Assembly (NCBI GenBank): GCA_036307445.1 | Contig: JAXJXP010000007.1 | Location: forward strand, 1-64,000 | Source: HGM11525 sp036307445 | GTDB lineage: Bacteria; Bacillota; Clostridia; UBA1381 | Direction: 5' to 3' | Length of the DNA: 64,000 nt | Shown: piece after piece, positions 1-8,978 of the stretch | Layout of the letters: the number at the start of each line of letters is the position of its first letter | How positions within the stretch are numbered: the stretch's first letter is position 1 | The notes under the pieces: model-generated | Seen by the model: the letters and a program-made list of their open reading frames with translations, nothing else | The model's database searches: none | Told to the model about the DNA's origin: nothing | Made by a program: the position numbers and the translations under genes

Positions 1-61
1 TCTTTTTGTATTGTCCGCACAAAATGGAGCAGTTCAAAATTGTCAAACTCTTATTATCTAT
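1..61. other. Edge sequence downstream of prfA, nothing identified
   Basis: This short edge stretch follows the prfA stop codon on the minus strand. I see no complete gene, hairpin or RNA gene in it. The gene that follows prfA lies outside the window. Confidence 0.5.
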
Positions 62-1132
62 TTAGTTTTCAGCCTTTGCAAGCTTTGCTGTCTGGTCGGC
101 AGTGATTAAAGCCTCCATAAGCTCATCAAGAGCACCGTTTAATATCTGCTCAAGCTTGTAAAGTGTAAGGTTAATTCTGTGGTCGGTTACACGTCCCTGA
201 GGGAAGTTATAGGTTCTTATTCTTTCGCTTCTGTCACCTGAGCCGACCTGAGATTTTCTCTCGTCTGCAATCTCTTTATGGCGTTCTGCTTCCATTACCT
301 CGTATATTCTCGAACGAAGGATTTTCATAGCCTTGTCCTTGTTCTTAAACTGCGATTTCTCGTCCTGACAGGATACAACAATGCCTGTCGGCAAATGCGT
401 TATTCTTACCGCTGAGTCGGTAGTATTAACGCACTGACCGCCCGGGCCTCCTGCACGGAATACGTCAATTCTAAGGTCGTTCTGATTTATCTCAACCTCG
501 ACCTCTTCAACCTCAGGCAAAACCGCAACAGTTACGGCTGATGTATGAATTCTGCCGCCCGATTCTGTTTCAGGAACTCGCTGCACACGGTGCACACCGC
601 TTTCAAACTTAAATCTTGAATATGCTCCCTGACCTTCTATAGAGAAGCATACTTCCTTGTAACCGCCGATGTCGGTAGGGTTGGAGTTTAGTATCTCAAT
701 CTTCCATCTCATAGCTTCTGCATACATAGAATACATACGCATCAAATCCGCTGCAAAAAGTGCTGCCTCGTCGCCGCCTGTACCGCTCCTGATTTCGATA
801 ATTACGTTTTTGTCATCGTTGGGGTCTTTGGGTAGTAGGAGGATTTTAAGCTCCTCTGCACACTTTTCCAACGTTTCTTCTGCTTCTGCAAGCTCTAAGC
901 GGATAAGATCCTCCAAATCCTTGTCTTCACCGCTGGCTAACATTTCTTTGTCATCTGAAATAGTCTGCTTTGCTTTTTTATATTCACGGTATTTTTCTAT
1001 AATAGGGGTAAGCTCGGAGTTTTCCTTGCAGTAATCACGAAAAGCCTTTTGGTCAGCAATAACCTCCGGATCGGACAGCTTTTCTGTAACTAACGATAAT
1101 CTTTCCTCTAAAGCCTCAAGCTTATCAAACAT
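62..1132 (-). CDS. prfA: Peptide chain release factor 1
   Basis: RF1 recognises UAA and UAG stop codons in the ribosomal A site and triggers peptidyl-tRNA hydrolysis. The universally conserved GGQ motif is present (GGPGGQCVN, roughly residues 225-233), and the length of 356 residues is normal for the family. I chose the ATG at 1132 because GAGG sits eight bases upstream; an in-frame GTG three codons earlier overlaps that ribosome binding site. It is transcribed alone from its own promoter, divergent from purB. The usual partner prmC is not visible and may lie beyond the left edge. Confidence 0.97.
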   Translation of the reverse strand: MFDKLEALEERLSLVTEKLSDPEVIADQKAFRDYCKENSELTPIIEKYREYKKAKQTISDDKEMLASGEDKDLEDLIRLELAEAEETLEKCAEELKILLLPKDPNDDKNVIIEIRSGTGGDEAALFAADLMRMYSMYAEAMRWKIEILNSNPTDIGGYKEVCFSIEGQGAYSRFKFESGVHRVQRVPETESGGRIHTSAVTVAVLPEVEEVEVEINQNDLRIDVFRAGGPGGQCVNTTDSAVRITHLPTGIVVSCQDEKSQFKNKDKAMKILRSRIYEVMEAERHKEIADERKSQVGSGDRSERIRTYNFPQGRVTDHRINLTLYKLEQILNGALDELMEALITADQTAKLAKAEN

Positions 1133-1164
1133 TTTATGCACCTCAAATAAACAAAATCACAATC

Positions 1165-1193
1165 ATTATACAGTATTTTTTGATTTATTTCAA
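1165..1193 (-). promoter_or_regulatory. Sigma-A type promoter of prfA
   Basis: On the minus strand a TTGAAA -35 box and a perfect TATAAT -10 box are separated by 17 bases, about 35 bases upstream of the prfA start. This is seen directly; activity is inferred. Confidence 0.7.
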
Positions 1194-1212
1194 TCTTTTT
1201 GTTAAATAAATA

Positions 1213-1241
1213 TTGATTTTCTTCCAATATTATAATATAAT
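1213..1241 (+). promoter_or_regulatory. Sigma-A type promoter of purB-purA
   Basis: TTGATT and TATAAT are spaced by 17 bases, about 67 bases upstream of purB. I see no purine riboswitch core in the short leader, so purine control, if any, would be by another means. Confidence 0.65.
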
Positions 1242-1307
1242 ATAAACTGTATTGTTATGTCGAAAAATTGACAATAAAAGGAAGACTGTAATGAAAGGAA
1301 ACCTTAA

Positions 1308-2741
1308 ATGGCTACTAATACTTATGAATCGCCGCTAAATTCCAGATATGCGTCTAAGGAAATGCAGTACATCTTTTCTCAGGACAAGAAGTTTTCTACA
1401 TGGCGCAGACTTTGGGTGGCGCTGGCAGAGAGCGAAAAGGAGCTTGGACTCGGAATTACAGACGAACAGCTTGACGAAATGCGTGCTCATCTTGATGATA
1501 TCAACTACGATGTGGCAAGAGAGCGTGAAAAGGTTGTGCGCCACGACGTAATGAGTCACGTTTTTGCTTACGGCGAACAATGCCCTAAGGCAAAGCCGAT
1601 TATACACCTTGGTGCTACAAGCTGCTATGTGGGCGATAACACCGATATAATCATTATGACAGAGGCAATGAAGCTTATCAAGAAAAAGCTTGTAAACCTT
1701 ATTGCCGAGCTTGCAAAATTTGCTGATGAATACAAAAGCCTGCCGACGCTGGCATTTACTCATTTTCAGCCTGCGCAGCCTACTACTGTCGGAAAGAGAG
1801 CGACGCTTTGGCTTCAGGATTTGATGATGGATTTGGAGGACGTTGATTTCGTACTTTCAAAGGCAAAGCTTTTGGGCTGTAAGGGTACGACTGGTACTCA
1901 GGCAAGCTTTATGGAGCTTTTTGACGGCGACCATGAAAAATGTAAGGAATTAGACAGAAGGATTGCGGCAAAGATGGGTTATGACAAGTGTTTTGACGTA
2001 AGCGGTCAAACCTATCCGAGAAAGCTTGATTCTCAAATGCTTAATGTACTTTCGGGTATTGCTCAGAGTGCATATAAATTCTCGAACGATATACGTCTTC
2101 TGCAGCATTTAAAGGAGATTGAAGAGCCGTTTGAAAAATCGCAGATAGGATCGTCGGCAATGGCGTATAAGAGAAATCCGATGCGCTCGGAGCGAATAGG
2201 CTCACTTGCAAGATATATTATTTCAGATGCGGTAAATCCTGCCATAACGGCGGCTACGCAGTGGTTTGAACGTACTTTGGACGATTCAGCTAACAAGAGA
2301 ATAAGCATACCTGAGGCATTTTTAGCCGCAGATGCAGTTTTGGGACTTTATATAAATGTTGTTGACGGAATGGTTGTTTATCCTAAGGTTATCGAAAAGC
2401 ATTTTATGGCTGAGATACCGTTTATGGCAACAGAGAATATAATGATGGATGCGGTAAAACGCGGCGGAGACCGTCAGGAGCTGCACGAAAAAATCCGTCA
2501 GTACTCGATGGAGGCAGGCAGAAATGTTAAGGTTGAGGGTAAGGAAAATAACCTTGCAGAGTTGATTGCTGCCGACAGCGAATTTGGTATGACTGTTGAT
2601 GAGATTAAAGCGGTATTAAAGCCTGAAAACTTTATCGGAAGAAGTCCGGAGCAGGTAGACGATTTCTTGAATGAAGCAGTAAAGCCGATGCTTAAAGCGA
2701 ATAAGGAGCTATTGGGTGTATCGGTAGAGATAAATGTGTAA
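1308..2741 (+). CDS. purB: Adenylosuccinate lyase
   Basis: PurB catalyses two steps of purine synthesis: SAICAR to AICAR plus fumarate, and adenylosuccinate to AMP plus fumarate. The fumarase/aspartase superfamily signature loop is visible as GSSAMAYKRNP near residues 282-292, and the length of 477 residues fits the long form of the family. The ATG is preceded by a GAAAGGA-like ribosome binding site. purA follows 22 bases later, so the two enzymes that convert IMP to AMP are co-transcribed. Confidence 0.96.
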   Translation: MATNTYESPLNSRYASKEMQYIFSQDKKFSTWRRLWVALAESEKELGLGITDEQLDEMRAHLDDINYDVAREREKVVRHDVMSHVFAYGEQCPKAKPIIHLGATSCYVGDNTDIIIMTEAMKLIKKKLVNLIAELAKFADEYKSLPTLAFTHFQPAQPTTVGKRATLWLQDLMMDLEDVDFVLSKAKLLGCKGTTGTQASFMELFDGDHEKCKELDRRIAAKMGYDKCFDVSGQTYPRKLDSQMLNVLSGIAQSAYKFSNDIRLLQHLKEIEEPFEKSQIGSSAMAYKRNPMRSERIGSLARYIISDAVNPAITAATQWFERTLDDSANKRISIPEAFLAADAVLGLYINVVDGMVVYPKVIEKHFMAEIPFMATENIMMDAVKRGGDRQELHEKIRQYSMEAGRNVKVEGKENNLAELIAADSEFGMTVDEIKAVLKPENFIGRSPEQVDDFLNEAVKPMLKANKELLGVSVEINV

Positions 2742-2763
2742 ATTTTGAAAGGACTGAGACAAA

Positions 2764-4044
2764 ATGGTAAGAGCAATTGTAGGAGCTAACTGGGGCGACG
2801 AGGGCAAGGGTAAAATTACCGATATGCTCGCAAAGGACGCTGATGTAGTAATCAGATTTCAGGGCGGTGCAAATGCCGGTCATACCATAATAAATGATTA
2901 CGGAAAGTTCGCTTTGCATCTTCTCCCGTCAGGCTCATTCAACGAAAATGTTGTGAATATGATAGGTAACGGTGTAGCACTCAATATCCCTGCACTCTTT
3001 AAGGAGATGAAGGAGATTGTTGACCGAGGAGTCCCCGCACCAAAACTGATGGTATCGGAGCGTGCACAGGTGGTTATGCCTTATCACGTTCTCTTTGACC
3101 AGTATGAAGAGGAAAGACTTTCCGACAGACAGTTCGGTTCAACCAAGTCTGGTATTGCACCGTTCTTCTCAGATAAGTTTGCTAAAATCGGTTTTCAGGT
3201 ATGGGAGCTTTTTGAGGATGAGAAATACCTCAAAGAGAAGGTAAAGAATATTTTAGAGGTTAAAAACCTTACATTAGAGCATATCTACCACAAGCCGACA
3301 ATTGATGTAGACGAGCTTTATAACACACTTCTTGAGTATCGTGATATGGTAGCTCCTTATGTTGTAAATACAGTTGAGTATATGCACGAGGCTATAAAGT
3401 CAGGCAAGAATATTTTGCTCGAAGGTCAGCTCGGCTCATTGAAGGACCCTGATTTCGGAATATATCCATTTACAACATCATCTTCAACACTTGCAGGTTA
3501 CGGTGCAGTTGGTGCTTGTATACCACCGTATGAGATTAAGGATATCGTAACTGTTGTTAAGGCTTATTCTTCTGCAGTTGGTGCGGGTGCATTCGTATCA
3601 GAAATATTCGGCGAAGAGGCTGATGAATTAAGACGCCGCGGCGGCGACGGCGGTGAGTATGGTGCAACAACAGGCAGACCGAGAAGAATGGGTTGGTTCG
3701 ACTGTGTTGCAACAAGATACGGATGTATGGTACAGGGTACAACAAGAGTTGCATTTACTGTTCTTGATGTACTTGGCTATCTGGAGAAAATTCCGGTTTG
3801 CGTTGGCTATGAAATAGACGGCAAGGTTACAAGATCATTCCCGACAACAGGTCAATTAAATCGTGCAAAGCCGGTACTTGAGGTTCTCGATGGTTGGAAT
3901 TGCGATATCCGAGGTATCAGGAAGTATGAAGACCTCCCAGAAAACTGCCGTAAATATATCGAGTTTGTAGAAAAGCAGATAGAAGTACCTATTGCTATTG
4001 TGTCAAACGGCCCTGCCCGTGAAGATATTATAATAAGAGGATAA
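2764..4044 (+). CDS. purA: Adenylosuccinate synthetase
   Basis: PurA joins IMP and aspartate, using GTP, to give adenylosuccinate, the substrate of the neighbouring PurB. The N-terminal GTP-binding motif WGDEGKGK is present at about residues 9-16, followed by the GGxNAGHT motif. The 426-residue length is normal. A GAAAGGA ribosome binding site precedes the ATG. The next gene begins only four bases after the stop, suggesting the transcript continues. Confidence 0.97.
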   Translation: MVRAIVGANWGDEGKGKITDMLAKDADVVIRFQGGANAGHTIINDYGKFALHLLPSGSFNENVVNMIGNGVALNIPALFKEMKEIVDRGVPAPKLMVSERAQVVMPYHVLFDQYEEERLSDRQFGSTKSGIAPFFSDKFAKIGFQVWELFEDEKYLKEKVKNILEVKNLTLEHIYHKPTIDVDELYNTLLEYRDMVAPYVVNTVEYMHEAIKSGKNILLEGQLGSLKDPDFGIYPFTTSSSTLAGYGAVGACIPPYEIKDIVTVVKAYSSAVGAGAFVSEIFGEEADELRRRGGDGGEYGATTGRPRRMGWFDCVATRYGCMVQGTTRVAFTVLDVLGYLEKIPVCVGYEIDGKVTRSFPTTGQLNRAKPVLEVLDGWNCDIRGIRKYEDLPENCRKYIEFVEKQIEVPIAIVSNGPAREDIIIRG

Positions 4045-4048
4045 GCCT

Positions 4049-4714
4049 ATGGCAATTCTTGTAAAAGCAGAGCTTGCCCAAAGAACAAAAAGATTGAACG
4101 GAATAAAAATTGCACTTGTTGCCGTGGTATCGGTTATCGGTTTGATGCTTGCGGCAATAAGTGTGATAAATGGTTCATATCTTTTTGCTGCGGCATATCT
4201 TGTTGCAGGTTTGCTTGGGGTTATGTATGCGGTAATAAAAATCAATTCTACATTCCCGCCGCTTATTATCTGCGACGGGCAAAAGTTGTCTGTAAGAATG
4301 TGGGATAACGGATTTTTCCCGTATATGATAGATTTTAAACCTAAATTCTTTGCAGATTTTGTACCTGCAAAGACGGTAATGCACGAAATTCCGCTGTCAG
4401 AGATTGCTGACCTTGGTATAGGGACTAAGGGATTTTTATCAAGGACGTACAAAAATTATGACCTTGACACTAAGCTTAACAGCATATCAGATGAAAACCG
4501 AAGGCTTGAAGCGATTATGAAACGCTGCGATATCTTGTATATTCGTCTTGTTGATAACAGGATTTTCACAGTGTCGGTAACAGATTTTGATGTGGACGGA
4601 CTTTTTGCTCTTGTTGATTTAATAGAGCATAATGCGGTCGGGCTTGAGTTTAAAACAAATATGCGTCTTTTAAGACGCAGACGTGAAACCATCGACGGAA
4701 GACAAAAAATCTGA
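4049..4714 (+). CDS. Conserved membrane protein of unknown function
   Basis: I do not recognise this family with certainty. The 221-residue protein has a short basic N-terminus, two closely spaced hydrophobic segments at about residues 20-40 and 44-65, and a soluble domain of about 150 residues ending in a basic tail (RLLRRRRE). The layout, two membrane spans followed by a beta-rich cytosolic domain, resembles bacterial PH-like membrane proteins, but that is inference. It starts four bases after purA with AGAGGAT as ribosome binding site, so it is probably the last gene of the purBA transcript. Confidence 0.7.
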   Translation: MAILVKAELAQRTKRLNGIKIALVAVVSVIGLMLAAISVINGSYLFAAAYLVAGLLGVMYAVIKINSTFPPLIICDGQKLSVRMWDNGFFPYMIDFKPKFFADFVPAKTVMHEIPLSEIADLGIGTKGFLSRTYKNYDLDTKLNSISDENRRLEAIMKRCDILYIRLVDNRIFTVSVTDFDVDGLFALVDLIEHNAVGLEFKTNMRLLRRRRETIDGRQKI

Positions 4715-4715
4715 G

Positions 4716-4748
4716 ACGGGAATGGGGGATAGCCCGTTCCCGTTTTTA
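4716..4748 (+). terminator. Intrinsic terminator after the purBA operon
   Basis: An 11-base-pair stem (ACGGGAATGGG against CCCGTTCCCGT, one G-T pair) with a six-base loop is followed by five T residues. It separates purB-purA and the membrane protein from trmK. Confidence 0.85.
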
Positions 4749-4769
4749 TATAAAAGAGGGGGAATATGT

Positions 4770-5441
4770 ATGCTGACAAAACGGCTTAATATGATAATAG
4801 CGCATATAAACGGCAGCACTGTTGCAGATATTGGCACTGACCACGCATATATCCCCGTTCAGCTTGCGATTGCAGGCAAGGCAGAAAAAATTATTGCAAC
4901 AGATGTAAATAAAGGTCCTCTGTCAGCGGCAGAAAATAATGTGAAAGCCAATAACTGTGAGGACAAGGTTGAGCTAAGACTCGGAAACGGACTTGCACCT
5001 GTTAGTGAGGGTGAATGTGATACAATAGTTATTGCAGGAATGGGCGGTGAACTTATTGTAACTATTCTCACGGAGGGTGAAGCAGTTGCAAAATCGGCAG
5101 ATATGCTTCTTTTACAGCCGATGAATTCTCAGGATTTACTGAGGGAGTTTCTTTCAAAAAATGGGTATGAAATAATAGATGAGGATATTACAACCGAAGG
5201 CTTCAAGGTATATAATTTAGTTATCGCAAAAGCCGGAAAAGGTTTTGATTACAAGGATGAGTTCGACTTGCATTTGCCTGAATATCTTTATAACCACGAA
5301 AAGTTTCCCAAGCTTCTTGCGAAGAAAAAACGTGAGTTTGAAAAGATACTAACAGGACTAAAAAAGGCAAAGGAGAAAGACCTTGCTGAAATTGACAGAT
5401 ACAAGAAATTACTTGAACGTGTTTTGGAACTGGAGGGATGA
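4770..5441 (+). CDS. trmK: tRNA (adenine-N1)-methyltransferase TrmK
   Basis: TrmK methylates N1 of adenine 22 in the D-loop of some tRNAs, using S-adenosylmethionine. The SAM-binding motif (VADIGTDHAYIP) lies at about residues 19-30 and an AGMGGE motif, typical of the family, follows near residue 90. The start was moved to the ATG at 4770 because it has a GAGGGGG ribosome binding site; the longer frame would run through the upstream terminator. Pairing with nif3 immediately downstream is the usual Firmicutes arrangement. Confidence 0.9.
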   Translation: MLTKRLNMIIAHINGSTVADIGTDHAYIPVQLAIAGKAEKIIATDVNKGPLSAAENNVKANNCEDKVELRLGNGLAPVSEGECDTIVIAGMGGELIVTILTEGEAVAKSADMLLLQPMNSQDLLREFLSKNGYEIIDEDITTEGFKVYNLVIAKAGKGFDYKDEFDLHLPEYLYNHEKFPKLLAKKKREFEKILTGLKKAKEKDLAEIDRYKKLLERVLELEG

Positions 5442-5443
5442 GT

Positions 5444-6214
5444 ATGAAAGCATCTGAGATTAAGACTCTTATAGAAGAGGCATTTCCGTCCTCTTGTGCA
5501 GAGGGGTGGGACAATGTCGGATTTCTTGTTGGAAGAGGAAGCAAAGAGGTAAAAAAGCTTCTCTTGACACTCGATGTTACACCGTTTGTTGTCAGCGAAG
5601 CAATTGACGCAAGAGTTGATATGATTGTTTCGCATCATCCTATGATGTTTTCCGGAATAAGCAGAATAACCGACGATACAGTTGAGGGTAAGATGCTCCT
5701 CGATTTGATAGAAAACGATATTGCGGTCTTTGCCGCTCACACAAATCTTGACTGCGCAAAAGGCGGTTTGAACGATTATCTCGCCAGGCTTTTTGAGCTT
5801 AAGAACACAGAGATTGTATTAAAAAGCAATACCGAAGGTGCAGGACTTGGCAGAATAGGTGATTTGCCGTCTGAAATGACTGCCGCTGAGTTTGCGGCGA
5901 TTGTTAAAGAGAAGCTTAATACGCCTGTAAGAGCTTCTGGCAATCTGGATAAGAAGGTAAAACGAGTTGCAGTAGGCTCGGGTGCGAGTGATGATATTGC
6001 GGCGACGGCTGTTTCGATGGGCGCAGACCTGATAGTAACCGGCGACCTTAAGTATCACAGAACGCAGGATATAGTGGCTCTTGGCGCTGTGATGATAGAT
6101 GCAGGACACTATCCTACCGAGATAATGTCGATTGATATTTTTGAAAAGGTATTAAAGGATACCGATGTTGAAATAGTAAAATCAAAGAATAAAGATATAT
6201 TTAAGTTTGTATAA
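5444..6214 (+). CDS. Nif3-like dinuclear metal centre protein
   Basis: This is a member of the Nif3/YqfO/YbgI family, hexameric proteins with a dinuclear metal site that are often labelled GTP cyclohydrolase I type 2 homologues; the cellular role is unsettled. Metal-ligand motifs are visible: SHHP near residue 62, AAHTNLDCA near residue 99 and AGHYPTE towards the C-terminus. It is the short form without the inserted PII-like domain. The ATG at 5444 is preferred because GGAGGG lies six bases upstream; the ATG at 5438 overlaps the trmK stop. It leads directly into the queuosine precursor genes. Confidence 0.88.
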   Translation: MKASEIKTLIEEAFPSSCAEGWDNVGFLVGRGSKEVKKLLLTLDVTPFVVSEAIDARVDMIVSHHPMMFSGISRITDDTVEGKMLLDLIENDIAVFAAHTNLDCAKGGLNDYLARLFELKNTEIVLKSNTEGAGLGRIGDLPSEMTAAEFAAIVKEKLNTPVRASGNLDKKVKRVAVGSGASDDIAATAVSMGADLIVTGDLKYHRTQDIVALGAVMIDAGHYPTEIMSIDIFEKVLKDTDVEIVKSKNKDIFKFV

Positions 6215-6227
6215 GGATGTGGTATAA

Positions 6228-6704
6228 ATGCCGAGAAATGATAAGGAAACAGAGGGCTTATCCCTTTTAGGAAATAAGAAAACAGTTTATCGTGATGATT
6301 ATGCACCCGAGGTTTTGGAAACCTTTATCAATAAGCATCCGGATAATGACTATATGGTAACCTTTAACTGCCCTGAGTTTACATCGCTTTGTCCGATTAC
6401 AGGTCAGCCGGACTTTGCTAAGATTGTTATAAACTATATCCCTGACGAGAGAATGGTAGAGAGTAAAAGCTTAAAGCTTTATCTTTTCAGCTTCAGAAAC
6501 AGAGGCGATTTCCACGAGGATTGTGTTAATATCATAATGAAAGACCTTGTAAAGCTTATGGACCCTAAATACCTTGAGGTAAAGGGCGTATTTACACCAA
6601 GAGGCGGTATTGCGATTTATCCCTTTGCAAACTATGGCAGAAAGGGTACTAAGTACGAAAAGCTTGCGGAGGAAAGATTGTTTAGTTCATTTGATATAAA
6701 ATAA
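6228..6704 (+). CDS. queF: NADPH-dependent 7-cyano-7-deazaguanine reductase
   Basis: QueF reduces preQ0 to preQ1, the base inserted into tRNA on the way to queuosine. This is the short single-domain type. The catalytic cysteine is C55 in FTSLCPITGQPDF, and the family motif with the ESKSLKLYLFSFRN sequence follows. It starts 13 bases after nif3, and queC, queD, queE and folE follow without promoters in between, so the entire preQ1 route from GTP is encoded here. Confidence 0.96.
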   Translation: MPRNDKETEGLSLLGNKKTVYRDDYAPEVLETFINKHPDNDYMVTFNCPEFTSLCPITGQPDFAKIVINYIPDERMVESKSLKLYLFSFRNRGDFHEDCVNIIMKDLVKLMDPKYLEVKGVFTPRGGIAIYPFANYGRKGTKYEKLAEERLFSSFDIK

Positions 6705-6716
6705 GGAGACGGATTT

Positions 6717-7379
6717 ATGGATAAAAAAGCACTTGTGGTTCTGTCGGGAGGACAGGATTCTACAACCTGCCTTTTTTGGGCAATCGAGAGATACGGCAAG
6801 GAGAATACGGCGGCTATCGGTTTTGATTACGGTCAAAGGCATAAGGCGGAGCTTGTCTGTGCAGAGAAAATATGTGCTGATGTTGGTGTTGAGTTTGAGA
6901 TAGTTGAAACACCGATTATAAATCAGCTTTCGCCAAATTCACTTACACGTGATGATATTCCTGTTGAAAAGGAAAAACCGGAGGGCGCACCGCCTAACAG
7001 CTTTGTTGAAGGAAGAAATCTGCTCTTTTTGAGCTATGCGGCAATTTATGCCAAGACCCACGGTATGACAGAGCTTGTAACCGGTGTCTGCGAAACCGAC
7101 TTTTCAGGTTATCCTGACTGTAGAGATATGTTCGTAAAGTCTTTGAATGTAACACTTAATCTTGCGATGGACTATAATTTTGTTATTCACACACCGCTTA
7201 TGTGGCTTAACAAGGCGGATACATGGGAACTTGCAGACAAGCTTGGAATACTTGATATTGTATATAACGAAACTCTTACCTGCTATAACGGCATTAAGGG
7301 CGAGGGCTGCGGTAATTGTCCTGCGTGTTTCTTGAGAAAAAGAGGCTATGACGAATATATGAAAAGGAAGGAAAACTAA
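6717..7379 (+). CDS. queC: 7-cyano-7-deazaguanine synthase
   Basis: QueC converts 7-carboxy-7-deazaguanine to the nitrile preQ0 using ATP and ammonia. The PP-loop SGGQDS is at residues 10-15, and four C-terminal cysteines (C189, C198, C201, C204) form the expected zinc site. Length 220 is normal. A GGAG ribosome binding site lies upstream, and queD begins at the base after its stop codon. Confidence 0.97.
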   Translation: MDKKALVVLSGGQDSTTCLFWAIERYGKENTAAIGFDYGQRHKAELVCAEKICADVGVEFEIVETPIINQLSPNSLTRDDIPVEKEKPEGAPPNSFVEGRNLLFLSYAAIYAKTHGMTELVTGVCETDFSGYPDCRDMFVKSLNVTLNLAMDYNFVIHTPLMWLNKADTWELADKLGILDIVYNETLTCYNGIKGEGCGNCPACFLRKRGYDEYMKRKEN

Positions 7380-7712
7380 ATGTACGAGGTTATTAAAAGA
7401 CTTGAAATCAGTGCGGCACATAAGCTAAAGCTTAACTATGAGTCCAAATGCTCAAATCTTCACGGTCATAACTGGATTGTAACTGTATTTTTAAGAAGTG
7501 ATACTCTTAATGAAAACGGAATGATTATGGACTTTACCGAGATTAAAAGAAAAATTTCCGATAAGCTTGACCATAAGGTCATAAATGACGTGGTTGACTT
7601 TAACCCAACTGCTGAGAATATGGCAAAATTTATTTTGGTGGAGCTTGCACCTTTTTGTTATCGGGTAGAGGTTGAGGAGAGCGAGAACAACAAGGCGGTG
7701 TACTATGTATAA
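7380..7712 (+). CDS. queD: 6-carboxy-5,6,7,8-tetrahydropterin synthase
   Basis: QueD turns dihydroneopterin triphosphate, the FolE product, into 6-carboxytetrahydropterin. The zinc ligands H14, H28 and H30 (HGHNW) and the active-site C24 are visible. At 110 residues it is a compact family member. It abuts queC and its last codons overlap the start of queE, which points to translational coupling. Confidence 0.94.
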   Translation: MYEVIKRLEISAAHKLKLNYESKCSNLHGHNWIVTVFLRSDTLNENGMIMDFTEIKRKISDKLDHKVINDVVDFNPTAENMAKFILVELAPFCYRVEVEESENNKAVYYV

Positions 7713-8388
7713 GGTAGTAGAAATTTTTGACAGTATAGAGGGCGAGGGCAAAAGAGCAGGAAGCCCTGCCACATTTATTCGTTTGGCAGGCTGTAATTTA
7801 AGATGCACTTACTGCGATACACTCTATGCACTTTTCGGCGAAAAGGAAGAATGTAAATATGCTGAAATGTCGATTGGGGACATATTAAACAGGGACATAA
7901 AAAAATATGTAACCTTAACTGGCGGGGAGCCGCTTATCGCTGACGGAATAGCTGAGCTTGCTGATGAGCTTCTTATAAGAGGGCATGAGGTTAATATAGA
8001 AACCAATGGTGCGGCTGATATTATGGAGTTTATGAGAGATTTAAGAATACACGACGAGGATAAACTCTTTTTTACTATTGATTATAAGCTCCCTACAAGC
8101 GGAGTTGAGAACAAAATGCTCTGGAGTAACTTTGAAAGTCTTATGCCGCAGGATGTTGTAAAGTTTGTGGTCGGCAGTGATGAAGATTTTGACAAGATGC
8201 TTGAAGTGGTAGAGCGAATGAAACGCATTTATGATGTTATGCCGAGAATTTTTATAGGTGCAGTTTACGGCATATATGACCTGCAGGTTTTGGCGGAAAG
8301 AATTGTAAAAGAGCCGCTTTTGGAAGAAGCGAATTTGCAGCTACAACTGCATAAAGTGATTTGGGACGCGGACAAAAGAGGAGTATAA
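7705..8388 (+). CDS. queE: 7-carboxy-7-deazaguanine synthase, radical SAM
   Basis: QueE is a radical S-adenosylmethionine enzyme that contracts the pterin ring to 7-carboxy-7-deazaguanine. The cluster cysteines are C30, C34 and C37 (CNLRCTYC), preceded by the substrate-binding IEGEG motif. The TGGEP motif follows. I use the ATG at 7705, inside the end of queD; the longer frame from 7672 adds an arginine-rich segment with no family support. Confidence 0.94.
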   Translation: MYKVVEIFDSIEGEGKRAGSPATFIRLAGCNLRCTYCDTLYALFGEKEECKYAEMSIGDILNRDIKKYVTLTGGEPLIADGIAELADELLIRGHEVNIETNGAADIMEFMRDLRIHDEDKLFFTIDYKLPTSGVENKMLWSNFESLMPQDVVKFVVGSDEDFDKMLEVVERMKRIYDVMPRIFIGAVYGIYDLQVLAERIVKEPLLEEANLQLQLHKVIWDADKRGV

Positions 8389-8390
8389 AA

Positions 8391-8969
8391 GTGAAAAAGG
8401 AATTTAATGAAAAACGTATAGCCGAGCTTGTCAAGGAGCTTATAGGAGAGCTTGGTGGCGATATAAATAGCGAAGGACTTAAAGAAACTCCCGACAGAGT
8501 TGCAAGAATGTATTCTGAGGTCTTTGAGGGAATGAGATACACTAATGACGAAATTGCAGGAATGTTTGATAAGTCATTTGAAATGCCCGAAAACAATGAC
8601 CTCGTTGTTGTAAAGGATATAGAGGTCTTTTCCTATTGCGAGCATCACCTTGCACTTATGTATAATATGAGAGTTCACGTTGGATATATTCCGTGCGGAA
8701 AGGTTATTGGACTTTCGAAGGTTGCCAGAATTTGCGATATGGCAGCTAAAAGGCTTCAGCTTCAGGAACGCTTAGGCTCTGATATTGCAGAAATTATGAT
8801 GAAGGTTACAGGCTCTAGCGATGTGATAGTTGTTATCGAGGGCGAGCATAGCTGTATGACAGCAAGAGGCATCCGATCAAAAGGTGCAAAAACAAGAACG
8901 GCAGCAATAAGAGGTCTGTTTGATACCGACCATGAGCTTAGAAATGAATTTTATAGTTTAATAAAGTAG
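8391..8969 (+). CDS. folE: GTP cyclohydrolase I
   Basis: FolE opens GTP to dihydroneopterin triphosphate. Here, placed last in a queF-queC-queD-queE run, it most likely feeds 7-deazaguanine synthesis, although folate synthesis would use the same product. The zinc-site motif YCEHHLA and the C-terminal HSCMTARG motif are present. The GTG at 8391 is the start because AGAGGAG lies about eight bases upstream; it is two bases after the queE stop. Confidence 0.95.
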   Translation: MKKEFNEKRIAELVKELIGELGGDINSEGLKETPDRVARMYSEVFEGMRYTNDEIAGMFDKSFEMPENNDLVVVKDIEVFSYCEHHLALMYNMRVHVGYIPCGKVIGLSKVARICDMAAKRLQLQERLGSDIAEIMMKVTGSSDVIVVIEGEHSCMTARGIRSKGAKTRTAAIRGLFDTDHELRNEFYSLIK

Positions 8970-8978
8970 GAAGAAATA

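Noticed and set aside
6205..6228. preQ1 riboswitch before queF
   Set aside because: Only 13 bases separate nif3 and queF, too few for even the smallest preQ1 aptamer.
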